The notes beneath the pieces are model-generated. The model was given only the letters and a program-made list of their open reading frames with translations. It searched no databases and was not told where the DNA came from. Positions 26,381-34,699 of a stretch of 64,000 nt of DNA are shown here, in pieces (within the stretch, counting starts at the first letter, position 1; every line of letters starts with the position of its first letter). Source of the stretch: Exiguobacterium sp. BMC-KP (GTDB lineage Bacteria > Bacillota > Bacilli > Exiguobacteriales > Exiguobacteriaceae); assembly GCF_001275385.1 (NCBI RefSeq), contig NZ_LGIW01000015.1:806001-870000 (forward strand). The letters are read 5' to 3'. Both the position numbers and the translations under genes were made by a program.

Positions 26381-26698
26381 TTAATGCGTTGTCCATTCGA
26401 TATCAACGACGTCCGACGCTCGAATCATCCGGCACATACCGGTCGACGTGACGAGTTCAATCGTTCCACGATCGTGGAAGATCGCTTGAATCGATCCGGA
26501 TACCGGATCGAGTTGTTTTAATCGGACTTGGACCGTTTGTCCTGTCCTGACGGCACGTTCCATAATGTGTTGTAAAGAAAGCCGATCACGAATAAGCGTC
26601 TCTTCGCGTGATTGATACAAATGTTCGAGATGAAGGATGTGCTGGCGTGAAGTCAGTTGTTTCCACTTGCGATTCGATCGTTTTTTAGATGCGAACAT
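26381..26698 (-). CDS. YolD-like protein
   Basis: A 105-residue basic protein. The pattern LSLQHIMERAVRTGQTVQVRL followed by GSIQAIFHDRGTIELVT and IRASDVVDIEW resembles the YolD-like family (PF08863-type), which often accompanies Y-family polymerase genes in SOS or mobile contexts. No polymerase gene is near, so it is an orphan. AGGAGGTGG precedes the ATG. The assignment rests on pattern only. Confidence 0.5.
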   Translation of the reverse strand: MFASKKRSNRKWKQLTSRQHILHLEHLYQSREETLIRDRLSLQHIMERAVRTGQTVQVRLKQLDPVSGSIQAIFHDRGTIELVTSTGMCRMIRASDVVDIEWTTH

Positions 26699-26762
26699 GG
26701 CTGACCACCTCCTGAATTGAGTCGTGCACTCTTTTTCAGTTATTTCCCTTCACGAATAATGC

Positions 26763-27299
26763 TTAAACACGTGCCCCTGACATTTTTTCGCGGAACGCTG
26801 CAATGGCTGCGAGGGCTTGCTCATCTTGTTCGACTTCGCCTGGTGCATTTCCTTCAGCAAGAATCGCTGTCTCAAGCGTCGCGCCGAGGAATGACGCAAT
26901 GTGCTCAAACTGTGTGACGAGTGCTTGTCCTTTGACGCGCGGATCATCTCCACCGACTGCGATCAAGTGGAATCGTTTCCCCTGCATCCGACGTTTGAAG
27001 TCGAGTTCTTCGTCGCGGAGTGACTCACTGAATCGGTCGATGAATAATTTCATCTTCGTCGACATCGAGTACCAATAGATTGGCGTGATGAACAGGATAT
27101 CCTCGTGAAGAAGCATCTCTTCGACGATTCGACGATAGTCATCCCCAATCGGTAAAAAGCCACCATGGTGACGGCGATCCTCAATCGGCTGGATGGAAAC
27201 GTTCGCTAAATCAACCGAAGTGTGTGCGATACCTTTCAGCGCTTCTTCTCCTAGCCATTCACTGTTTCCTTTGCGTGAGCTCCCAAAAATCGTATACAT
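26763..27299 (-). CDS. NADPH-dependent FMN reductase-like flavodoxin-fold protein
   Basis: A 178-residue protein with the NAD(P)H:FMN reductase pattern: MYTIFGSSRKGNSEWLGE (phosphate-binding loop GSSRKGNS), ITPIYWYSMSTKMKLFIDRF (FMN/dimer region) and LIAVGG. Similar to Bacillus YwqN-type NAD(P)H oxidoreductases. The start is set at 27299 because AAAAGGAG directly abuts the ATG at 27308, leaving nine bases to the second ATG. Electron acceptor unknown. Confidence 0.75.
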   Translation of the reverse strand: MYTIFGSSRKGNSEWLGEEALKGIAHTSVDLANVSIQPIEDRRHHGGFLPIGDDYRRIVEEMLLHEDILFITPIYWYSMSTKMKLFIDRFSESLRDEELDFKRRMQGKRFHLIAVGGDDPRVKGQALVTQFEHIASFLGATLETAILAEGNAPGEVEQDEQALAAIAAFREKMSGARV

Positions 27300-27444
27300 A
27301 ACGTGCATCTCCTTTTGATTTCGATTTTCTTATTCTATGCCAATCTTCACTGTCAATACACCGATATGCTCACAATTGGTTTTGAATAAGGGTTTTGCGG
27401 AAAAAGACAAGAAGACGAAAAACAAATAGGGGAGGAACAGTCGA

Positions 27445-28113
27445 ATGGAGAGAACTACGCTCATTGCGCTAGAAAAACACTTATATGCTATCCACCTCGA
27501 GATGGATGGACTGGCGCGTTTAATCACGAAACAATTGATTCACTTAAGCCAAGTGGCTGCATCCGTCGAACATTTTCGACGGATGAGCTTTGATATTTAT
27601 AAACATCGGACGTCACTCGAGCAAATTCCGTCACAAGTCTTATATGAGACGGCACTGGATTACGAAGACTGGCTCGATGAAGAGTTTGATGAGATTCCTT
27701 CTAGCTGGCAGCTCGCGACAAAAGAAGAAGAGGCACTCGAGCAACTGTGGTGGTTCGAGTTCTCCCGTATTCAAGCCGAACTCGAAGAATGGCTCAGTCT
27801 TTATCTGATTCGCCGGATTCGAGAAGATGTCCGCTATATGCCGCCAGTGATTGAAAAGAATGCTTATGCCTTATCAGAGGATGCCAGACACGTCTTTTGG
27901 CGTCTTTTACAACGCTCCGTTGCAAAGCCTTCATCGAAAATCAAGGCAAACCAACTGTCATGCCGAATGGGAATCGCCGAAATTGCTCGCTGTGCCCGAC
28001 TCAATCAAGATCGAACACGCCGTGCGATTGGTGAACTGACGAGTCGCGGTCTGATCGCAATCGAAGAAGATGACGAAAAGCTGAAAATGCGGCTCCGTCT
28101 TCAAGTCATCTGA
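27445..28113 (+). CDS. Hypothetical protein with C-terminal winged-helix region
   Basis: A 222-residue soluble protein. The N-terminal two thirds are helical and acidic with a Trp-rich segment (about 75-110) and no recognised family. The last ~55 residues look like a winged helix: GIAEIARCARLNQDRTRRAIGELTSRGLIAIEE followed by a basic wing. A DNA-binding role is therefore inferred. GGGGAGGAAC precedes the ATG. Its last 13 bases overlap the convergent hydrolase gene. Confidence 0.6.
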   Translation: MERTTLIALEKHLYAIHLEMDGLARLITKQLIHLSQVAASVEHFRRMSFDIYKHRTSLEQIPSQVLYETALDYEDWLDEEFDEIPSSWQLATKEEEALEQLWWFEFSRIQAELEEWLSLYLIRRIREDVRYMPPVIEKNAYALSEDARHVFWRLLQRSVAKPSSKIKANQLSCRMGIAEIARCARLNQDRTRRAIGELTSRGLIAIEEDDEKLKMRLRLQVI

Positions 28114-28952
28114 TTTAATCGGATGAATCGTTCAATCATCCGCTCGTCACGACGCGCAGATGGACCGATCCAAATCAGATGCCCTGGACTCTTCGATTCA
28201 ATGAACTGGGCATGTCGAATTGCACGTCGTGCATGTTCGGCGTGCTCAAATGGAACAGCACGGTCTGACTTCGAATGAACGATCAAAACGGGACAAGCGA
28301 CAGATTCGAGTCGTTCGCGTTCCAAGTCTTGTGTGATATCGAACAAGACACCTCGTCCAGGACCGTTCTGGAGACCCACTTCATACAGCAACGACGTATC
28401 CGTCTCACTGATGTGAGTACGGATCGTTTCGCGTGGTAACAGACTCGTCATCTCCACCATTCGAACAGCCGCTTCTTCAGGAAATTTACGGATCTTATCT
28501 TTCACGTATGTCCAGAGCCCCCACTGAATGAACTGTAAGGGACGCTGTAAGACCGGTTGAATGAGAAGACGATGGTAGGGAAGAGAGATCCGGTGTGTCA
28601 TCGCACAAGCTAAGACGAGTGCCTGGACAGCTGTATCCTGTCCCGCAAGAGCAATAGCCGTCGGTCCACCTGCTGAGATCCCGTAAACGGTGTAACGCTT
28701 AATCTGACGGGACGCAAGCCATCCTGCATAAAATGCGGCGAGTGTCTCTGGACTGTCTGCTAGTTGAAGCGGTGTTCGTCCGTATCCCGGTCGTGACGGA
28801 ACGATGACACGATACCCTGCTGCAATCAAATTTTCAACATGGTAGACTTCCCGATAATCGGATTGTGTTCCATGAATCAACAGGATAACAGGACCGCTCC
28901 CGCTATCCCGGTAATCAAAGCGCTGACCATTCCATTCTGCGATATTATGCAT
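28101..28952 (-). CDS. Alpha/beta hydrolase
   Basis: A 283-residue hydrolase with a complete apparent triad: oxyanion motif LIHGTQSD, nucleophile elbow YGISAGG (Ser about residue 94), Asp in HSKSDRAVP, and His in SPGHLIW. No signal peptide, so cytoplasmic. The substrate is probably an ester or amide. Divergent from the WYL regulator gene, with which it shares a 113-base promoter region. Confidence 0.78.
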   Translation of the reverse strand: MHNIAEWNGQRFDYRDSGSGPVILLIHGTQSDYREVYHVENLIAAGYRVIVPSRPGYGRTPLQLADSPETLAAFYAGWLASRQIKRYTVYGISAGGPTAIALAGQDTAVQALVLACAMTHRISLPYHRLLIQPVLQRPLQFIQWGLWTYVKDKIRKFPEEAAVRMVEMTSLLPRETIRTHISETDTSLLYEVGLQNGPGRGVLFDITQDLERERLESVACPVLIVHSKSDRAVPFEHAEHARRAIRHAQFIESKSPGHLIWIGPSARRDERMIERFIRLNQMT

Positions 28953-29013
28953 CCAAATTCTCCTATCTCTTAATATTTACCATATTATTGTTAATCTCAT
29001 ATTCATTTTCATG

Positions 29014-29029
29014 TATACTGTAAAGTATA
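29014..29029. repeat. 16-bp palindrome in the hydrolase/WYL promoter region
   Basis: Perfect inverted repeat TATACT-GTAA-AGTATA between two divergent genes. It could be an operator or simply overlapping divergent -10 boxes. Confidence 0.4.
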
Positions 29030-29065
29030 ACCAAACCATTGTGACTTAGGAAATGAGGATGCGTA

Positions 29066-30070
29066 GTGTCAAATGAAAAATTAACGAACCGTGATCGCTT
29101 ACTTGCTGTACGAGAAATCTTCGAACGTCAATCAGACGAAGAAAATACTTTGACGCTTGAGGAATTGAGCATAGAACTCTCGAAACGAGGGCTGATCGAG
29201 AAGCTATCCCGAAAATCGCTGAAAGATGACATTGCGGCACTTGCTAAATCTGGCTTCGACGTCGTGGCGGAAGAGACGAAAAATGGACTTGCCATTCCGT
29301 ATCATCTCGTCAGTCGTCCATTTGAGCATCATCAACTCCGATTGCTCGTTGATGCGATCGCCAGTGCAAAATTCATATCGGAAAGTGAGACGACGGCGCT
29401 CGTCAAAACGATTCAATCTCTGACAAGTGATAAAATGGCAAAGTCGCTTCAGCCGGTCTTACATACCGTTAAAAAACCAAAGGGAATGACGTCACGTTCA
29501 ATCGATACGATTCAAAAGGCAATAAGTGAGAATCTCGTCATCAGTTTTCAGTACCAAGGAAAATTCAATGAACGGACACGAAAGTTCGAGTTACGAAAGG
29601 ATGGGGAGCATTACCTCGTCTCTCCGGCACATCTTTTAATGGATAACGGAAATTACTATTTGATTGGACGCGACGAACGAATCAAACAGATTCGGACATA
29701 TCGCATTGATCGAATTGTTGACTGTAAACCATTCGAACCGATGGAAGAACCAGTTGATGTCGAACCAAGCTATTTAAGCAACATGTTCAATATGTATGGG
29801 GGAGAGAATGAGCAACTGACACTCAAATTCCAAGAAAGTCTAATGCCGACTGTCGTCGATCGTTTTGGAACAGACATTCGTTGTCGTCGTCTTGACGACG
29901 TCTGGTTCGAAGTTAAAGTCGATGCACTCTTTTCAGATGGTTTCATGATGTGGCTAATCCAGTTTGGTAATCAAGCAGAAATTATCGCACCAGTCGAGCG
30001 ACGGGAGACATTCAAACAAAAAGTGGCAGGTCTTGCATCAATGTACCAAGTTAAGACACCTGTTATCTAA
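29066..30070 (+). CDS. WYL-domain transcriptional regulator (DeoR/YobV-like)
   Basis: A 334-residue regulator: N-terminal winged helix (residues 8-70, LSRKSLKDDIAALAKSGFDV as the recognition region), then a WYL domain (about 140-230: ISFQYQGK, YLVSPAHLLMDNGNYYLIGRD, IRTYRIDRI) and a WCX-like C-terminal extension to about 325. WYL domains bind nucleotides or nucleic acids and sense DNA damage or phage-related signals in several systems. Start is GTG at 29066 with GAGGA upstream; no good ATG fits the domain. Confidence 0.8.
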   Translation: MSNEKLTNRDRLLAVREIFERQSDEENTLTLEELSIELSKRGLIEKLSRKSLKDDIAALAKSGFDVVAEETKNGLAIPYHLVSRPFEHHQLRLLVDAIASAKFISESETTALVKTIQSLTSDKMAKSLQPVLHTVKKPKGMTSRSIDTIQKAISENLVISFQYQGKFNERTRKFELRKDGEHYLVSPAHLLMDNGNYYLIGRDERIKQIRTYRIDRIVDCKPFEPMEEPVDVEPSYLSNMFNMYGGENEQLTLKFQESLMPTVVDRFGTDIRCRRLDDVWFEVKVDALFSDGFMMWLIQFGNQAEIIAPVERRETFKQKVAGLASMYQVKTPVI

Positions 30071-30074
30071 AAAT

Positions 30075-30115
30075 ATCGAGCAAAGTTCACTTGACCGTGG
30101 ATTTTGCTCTTTTGT
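30075..30115 (+). terminator. Terminator after the WYL gene
   Basis: GAGCAAAGTTCAC / GTGGATTTTGCTC imperfect arms and TTTT. Confidence 0.55.
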
Positions 30116-30230
30116 GTTGACGTAAAGAGAACTTTTTGTCGTTTTTTGTCGGATATTCATATTTGAATATTTTAAGCTAAAAGTTCCAGTTACTATTAAG
30201 AGTATCTGATACTTATGTAGGAGGAACGAC

Positions 30231-30557
30231 ATGCAACAGATGGAAAAAAGTCAGCAAAACGGGTGGCGAAAGCTAGGTGCTTTCCTCTTCTTCGTTTGTT
30301 TATCCTATACGTCTTGGTACTTATTCTCACTTTTTGTCTTTCATCTCGTGTTCCCTGAAGATGTCGTGACATCACTAGACATCGTCGTGTTCGGATTTAG
30401 TCCGGTCATTGCTCTTGTTGTCACCGTCGCCTCGTTACGTCTGATTGAACGACGCATGAAGCCTAAATTCACACCGCTTTTATTCATTGGATATACCCTT
30501 TCGACAAGTGTATTGATTTATTACTCAGTTGCCAACGCGCTTTTGCCCCGACTGTGA
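30231..30557 (+). CDS. Small hypothetical membrane protein (108 aa)
   Basis: Three hydrophobic segments (about residues 15-40, 48-68, 80-102) with basic loops; no family recognised. TAGGAGGAACGAC precedes the ATG. A promoter-like AT-rich tract lies upstream. Confidence 0.6.
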   Translation: MQQMEKSQQNGWRKLGAFLFFVCLSYTSWYLFSLFVFHLVFPEDVVTSLDIVVFGFSPVIALVVTVASLRLIERRMKPKFTPLLFIGYTLSTSVLIYYSVANALLPRL

Positions 30558-30620
30558 CTTGCAACTCCTAAGCAATTGGCATATGCTACGCTTATAGCTT
30601 GCTAGGTAAGGGGGGATACG

Positions 30621-30731
30621 ATGAACGCACAGTATATCCTCGACTGGATGCCGCTCGTGATTCCTGTCGGTGCCATCGTTTTTATTGTCATCATTGCAAA
30701 AAAAGCTTCGAAAATCGATGCTGAAAAGTAA
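30621..30731 (+). CDS. 36-residue single-helix membrane peptide
   Basis: A 37-codon frame starting with ATG 30621, with AAGGGGGG six or so bases upstream. It has a short N-terminus, one hydrophobic helix (residues 11-26, LVIPVGAIVFIVIIA) and a Lys-rich tail. It is followed immediately by a terminator whose stem begins at the stop codon. The strong ribosome site and terminator argue for a real gene. The role is unknown. Confidence 0.55.
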   Translation: MNAQYILDWMPLVIPVGAIVFIVIIAKKASKIDAEK

Positions 30732-30758
30732 AAAGACTCCAATTAGGGGTCTTTTTTT
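30731..30758 (+). terminator. Terminator of the 36-aa peptide gene
   Basis: AAAAGACTCC / GGGGTCTTTT arms, five-base loop, seven-T run. Confidence 0.7.
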
Positions 30759-30882
30759 ATTGGTTATTTTTGATACTTTATTCATACGATTTCCCTTTTG
30801 TACAAAAACATAGCGTCATGCGTTTCTATGGTATAAATGAAATAGGTGAAAGACCTAATATTAGGAAATCATGGAGGGACAG

Positions 30883-31401
30883 ATGAGAAAGAGAACCGTC
30901 ATGACTTTACTTGCACTCAGTATATTGTTTACGGTGTGTCTACTGAAAAAAACGGCATTGACGCCAAAAGCCAGTTCCATCGATCTCACCATCGCCGTCG
31001 TCGGAACGGCTCCAGTACTAGCGCAATCACCGGACTTCCATTCGATTGAGTTGCAGGAGATCAAAGGAGATTTACACCGTTACGATGCCGTCATGATCAT
31101 GCCCGACTATCTAAAAGCGGCAGCAGGACGTGAATATGCCACCGTTTACCAAAAAGCGCATATTCCATTTTTCTTCATAGGCTCTCAAAAATCAGTCGAA
31201 CCGTTTCTTGATCCTAACCTCTCTTACGAGGGGAGCATTTCGGTACCGAATCCGACGTTTGCGTCCGGTATGTTATATGACGATACGCATGAGACGACTT
31301 GGTTGTTCGGTGAGGGAATCGAACGACCGAATCGTTCGGAGCAATTCCAGATCTATCACTCGATCTTTCAAACGATTGAACAGCGTCATCTGACAGAATA
31401 A
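30883..31401 (+). CDS. Hypothetical exported or membrane-anchored protein
   Basis: A 172-residue protein with a basic N-terminus and one hydrophobic helix (residues 5-22), then a soluble domain with alternating strands (DLTIAVVGTAPVL, YDAVMIMPDY, IPFFFIGS) suggesting a Rossmann-like fold. No family recognised. ATG 30883 is used because GGAGGG lies at 30873-30878, overlapping the alternative ATG at 30871. Confidence 0.55.
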   Translation: MRKRTVMTLLALSILFTVCLLKKTALTPKASSIDLTIAVVGTAPVLAQSPDFHSIELQEIKGDLHRYDAVMIMPDYLKAAAGREYATVYQKAHIPFFFIGSQKSVEPFLDPNLSYEGSISVPNPTFASGMLYDDTHETTWLFGEGIERPNRSEQFQIYHSIFQTIEQRHLTE

Positions 31402-31415
31402 TGTACCCGAAATGA

Positions 31416-31471
31416 AGAACAGACCGAAGCAAAAAGAAGTACATCCACTTCTGAGCGCTTCGGTCTGTTCT
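31416..31471. terminator. Long nested hairpin between convergent genes
   Basis: Perfect 15-base arms (AGAACAGACCGAAGC and its complement) enclosing a second hairpin (AGAAGT/ACTTCT). Bidirectional transcript end. Confidence 0.65.
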
Positions 31472-31474
31472 GCG

Positions 31475-32197
31475 TTAATCGAGTTGTTTCGTCGGTGCTA
31501 AGACGATTTCCCGGATATTGACATATTGGGGTTGTTCGAAAGCAAATAGGACGGTATCCGCGACAACCTGCGGATCGAGTCCACCGTCAATCGACTGTTT
31601 CCATTCGTTATAACCGTCTTTGATCGCGTCACTTGTCGTGTGACCGAGTAATTCTGTCTCGACGACACCTGGGGCAATCGTCATGACACGGACGCCATGC
31701 GACGCGACTTCTCCTCGGACGTTCTCACTCATCGCATGAACGGCGAATTTCGTCCCGACATATGCCGCATGATCCGCGAACGTCTTTTTCCCGGCAATCG
31801 AGCTAATATTGATGATCGTACCGGTCTTGCGTTTCACCATCGATGGTAGGACAGCCTGCATGCCGTGTAAGACACCCAGTGCATTGACATCAAACATCTC
31901 GTCCCATTCTGCTGGGTCTTGCGTCTCGATTTGACCGAGAAGCATCCGTCCTGCATTGTTGATGATCGCTTCGACCGGACCGAACGCTTCCGTTGCTTCC
32001 GCTAATGAAGCGTCGAGGGCAGCGCGGTCCGTTGCTGCGACTTGGCGGATCAAGACATCATCCGAGGCAAGACTCGCAAGACGGTCAATCCGACGTCCGA
32101 GCAATAAGACACGGTACCCTTTCTGAATGAACGTTTGAGCAATGGCATACCCGATTCCTGATGTAGCACCGGTGATCGCGATGAATCCTGTTTTCAT
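31475..32197 (-). CDS. Short-chain dehydrogenase/reductase
   Basis: A 240-residue classical SDR: TGATSGIG (residues 9-16), NNAG (about 81-84), catalytic Ser in IINISSIAG and YVGTK (Tyr/Lys). GRRIDRL after strand 2 favours NADP(H). It is like Bacillus YdfG/YwfD-type 3-hydroxy acid or general oxidoreductases. ATAAGGAG precedes the ATG. A divergent HxlR-type regulator next door probably controls it. Confidence 0.85.
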   Translation of the reverse strand: MKTGFIAITGATSGIGYAIAQTFIQKGYRVLLLGRRIDRLASLASDDVLIRQVAATDRAALDASLAEATEAFGPVEAIINNAGRMLLGQIETQDPAEWDEMFDVNALGVLHGMQAVLPSMVKRKTGTIINISSIAGKKTFADHAAYVGTKFAVHAMSENVRGEVASHGVRVMTIAPGVVETELLGHTTSDAIKDGYNEWKQSIDGGLDPQVVADTVLFAFEQPQYVNIREIVLAPTKQLD

Positions 32198-32313
32198 GAT
32201 ATCGTCTCCTTATTTGATATGATAGATTGAAGATAACAGAGGGAAGTCGTTCCGAAAAGTACGCACTTTTTGGTCAGTGAGTTACCTTTTGGTAAGGGAG
32301 TGGGTAGTAGATC

Positions 32314-32664
32314 GTGTATTTAAATGAGTTCGACGCGACGATGCGACAGATTCAAGGAAAGTGGAAAGTCATGATCTTATATGAACTACATGAAGAAGGG
32401 ACGGTGCGCTTCAACACGCTCGAGCGTTATATCCAGGACGTCTCACCGAAGACACTGACGCAACAGTTGAAGCAACTCGAGCAGGATGGACTAATCACAC
32501 GGACGGTTTATCCGGAAGTACCACCACGTGTCGAATATGCCTTAAGCGCTAAAGGTTCGTCTTTGATTCCGTTACTCGATGCAATCTGCGACTGGGGACT
32601 TGCGACGACATCCCGGAACCAATTGATGCGGACGTTATGCGACGACGAAGCCCCTGCTCCATGA
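32314..32664 (+). CDS. HxlR family transcriptional regulator
   Basis: A 116-residue winged helix of the HxlR type: MRQIQGKWKVMILYEL, VRFNTLERYIQDVSPKTLTQQLKQLEQDGLI and the wing VYPEVPPRVEYALSAKG. Start is GTG at 32314. HxlR regulators often respond to aldehydes, quinones or disulfide stress; here no Cys lies near the N-terminus (one is at about 90 in AICDWG). It is divergent from the SDR gene, its most likely target. Confidence 0.85.
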   Translation: MYLNEFDATMRQIQGKWKVMILYELHEEGTVRFNTLERYIQDVSPKTLTQQLKQLEQDGLITRTVYPEVPPRVEYALSAKGSSLIPLLDAICDWGLATTSRNQLMRTLCDDEAPAP

Positions 32665-32677
32665 GCAAGGGCTTTTC
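32649..32677 (+). terminator. Terminator of the hxlR-type gene
   Basis: AGCCCCTGCTC / GAGCAAGGGCT arms, then TTTT; lies just before the convergent membrane gene stop. Confidence 0.65.
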
Positions 32678-32678
32678 G

Positions 32679-33653
32679 TTAACGTTCGATTTGTTCACGT
32701 ACTTGCCGACGGAAGGTCTGAATATCGTAGGCAGGTTCACTTGGGCTAAACTCGATACCGTCAATCAGACGCGCGTTTTGGACCGTGTCTGGGAACTCGA
32801 TTCGCGTCAGCCACTCAAGCGTCGTCTCCTCATGCCGTCTTGGGAAAGCTTGCTCGAGCTGAGAAGCAATCTTCAGTAACGGATGATGACTGTGACGCTT
32901 GGGAGCATGTGTCCGTATTTGTTTGGACTGCTTGACGGTTTGTTCTTTTTCGATTGCTATGACTTTTCGCTTCCTGATGACATAGAGGGTGATGGCAACA
33001 AAGATGACAGTTAGAAACGTCGTTGCGATCCAAATCCAATCCGGTGGTCCTGTTTGGACGACTTCTTGCTTGATCCCTTGTACACCTTTGATGTTATTCA
33101 ACCCCATTGCCCGATTCGTCATCGTATCCGCTTTTCGACCAAGCGGTTCTGTCCAAAGGAATAGCGAACCGAAAGCTTCAAAGAGTGGCCGAATCGCACT
33201 CGTGACCGATCCGACGAGTGCTTCTTTAGTGAGCCGGAAGACGAAAGCGACAATCAGCCCCGTGCTAAGTACGATAGCGATCGTCGGGAAGATGCGTCGC
33301 CACTCCGTCATGTAGGTGACGACGAATGGATACGCGACAACGAGAAGCAGGAGTAGAAAGGCACCAATCGATGGCGTCATTCCTGGGAATAGAATCATCG
33401 CGACACCGATGATCATCGCACTAGTAGCATAACGCCAGGCAGAGTCGACTGTATCAAGAAACGCAGACCACGTGATGAAAACAAAGGCTAAGACGCTAGC
33501 TAGGGGAGATAGGAAAAATAATAACCCAGCTGCGAGTAATTGGAGTCCAATCCGGAGCGAACGGTGCGGTACGAAGGCAAGTGCCGGGAAAACGAGCGCT
33601 AGGTAGAACGGAACAGGTAACAGGCTCGCAAGGAACATCCACCAGAGTATCAT
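32679..33653 (-). CDS. Membrane protein of a MoxR operon
   Basis: A 324-residue protein with about five or six hydrophobic helices in the first 150 residues, a further helix at about 210-228, then a basic linker and a C-terminal cytoplasmic region (about 255-324: LEQAFPRRHEETTLEWLTRIEFP) resembling the DUF4129-type tail that goes with MoxR/DUF58 genes. Its start overlaps the DUF58 stop by 4 bases. Unlike transglutaminase-type partners, no Cys-His-Asp triad is visible. Confidence 0.65.
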   Translation of the reverse strand: MILWWMFLASLLPVPFYLALVFPALAFVPHRSLRIGLQLLAAGLLFFLSPLASVLAFVFITWSAFLDTVDSAWRYATSAMIIGVAMILFPGMTPSIGAFLLLLLVVAYPFVVTYMTEWRRIFPTIAIVLSTGLIVAFVFRLTKEALVGSVTSAIRPLFEAFGSLFLWTEPLGRKADTMTNRAMGLNNIKGVQGIKQEVVQTGPPDWIWIATTFLTVIFVAITLYVIRKRKVIAIEKEQTVKQSKQIRTHAPKRHSHHPLLKIASQLEQAFPRRHEETTLEWLTRIEFPDTVQNARLIDGIEFSPSEPAYDIQTFRRQVREQIER

Positions 33654-34696
33654 GCGCTCACTCCTTTCTGCCGGTGACCAAGATGGATTTCCGCCGTCGT
33701 CGACGGCACGCTACGCTGCAGTCGTTTCGTGAAGTAACGACGCTCAAGCGGTAAGTCGTATTCCGAAATCCGGGCAAGGCATTCCATCGTTCGCAGGAAT
33801 TGATGTTTTCCCGTACCAGACGGGACATGGTACCACTGACCTGACCGATTTACCATCGAGATCCAGAGACTGTAGGAAGCACCTTGTTTCTCGAGTTCAC
33901 GAATGATGGTCGCAGCGCGAGATAAGAGTTTCTCGAAGTCAGAGCGAAGGGCGAGCCCGTCTGCTGACAAGCCATCGACGATCACGGCATAGTCATGATT
34001 GCGTTTGCGGTCATATTGATACGAGTACAGTTCGTTCGTCTTTGCATAGGCAGACCAATAGATGGATTTCGCATCTCCAGAGTAGGGTACGACGGAATGA
34101 AAACTCGACCGATCGGTGAACGGACTCGATCGATCAATCGTCTCACCTGGAATCATCCGCTCATTCCATTCGACGGACGCTGGTGCAAAGTCGGGGAAGA
34201 CATGACCCAACTCGTGGATATCAAGCGTTACATAGATCGTCGTTAGATGAAACGGATCCGAGATCATGACGTCAAACGATTGAATCCGGATCGTTCCCCG
34301 GTGGGCAGCGATGACATCGATTGAAAACGGAACGGTCGTCTGTTTGCCGACGTACAAATGTTGACGCCAAAATTGACTACTCGCATCAGGAAATTTGATT
34401 TGATCACCGAGCAAACCGGAAATCGTGATCCGACCGAGCGGCAACTTCGTCGTGTTCGACAGTTCGAACGGTATCTGGATCGTTTCTTCCCGAAACGCCC
34501 GAACCGTTTCAAGGAGTTTGACTCGGATTCGCTTTGCGACATATTCGAGATAGTAGGGCATTACCCAACCATATAACGTGTAGGCGAATAACAAAGCCGC
34601 GATCCAGACCGGTCCGTAGAGACCGACGATAATCCCACTTACACCCGTCATCGTAAGAATGATAAGGTTAAACGCTTTTGGTATGATCAACTGCAT
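33650..34696 (-). CDS. DUF58 (vWA-like) domain protein
   Basis: A 348-residue protein with two N-terminal membrane helices (about residues 10-50) and a DUF58 domain: MISDPFHLTTIY, then the family box SIYWSAYAKTNELYSYQYDRKRNHDYAVIVDG (about 208-240). These proteins are thought to work with MoxR AAA+ ATPases in assembling or activating membrane or surface complexes. It starts three bases after the moxR stop. Confidence 0.8.
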   Translation of the reverse strand: MQLIIPKAFNLIILTMTGVSGIIVGLYGPVWIAALLFAYTLYGWVMPYYLEYVAKRIRVKLLETVRAFREETIQIPFELSNTTKLPLGRITISGLLGDQIKFPDASSQFWRQHLYVGKQTTVPFSIDVIAAHRGTIRIQSFDVMISDPFHLTTIYVTLDIHELGHVFPDFAPASVEWNERMIPGETIDRSSPFTDRSSFHSVVPYSGDAKSIYWSAYAKTNELYSYQYDRKRNHDYAVIVDGLSADGLALRSDFEKLLSRAATIIRELEKQGASYSLWISMVNRSGQWYHVPSGTGKHQFLRTMECLARISEYDLPLERRYFTKRLQRSVPSTTAEIHLGHRQKGVSA

Positions 34697-34699
34697 TGT

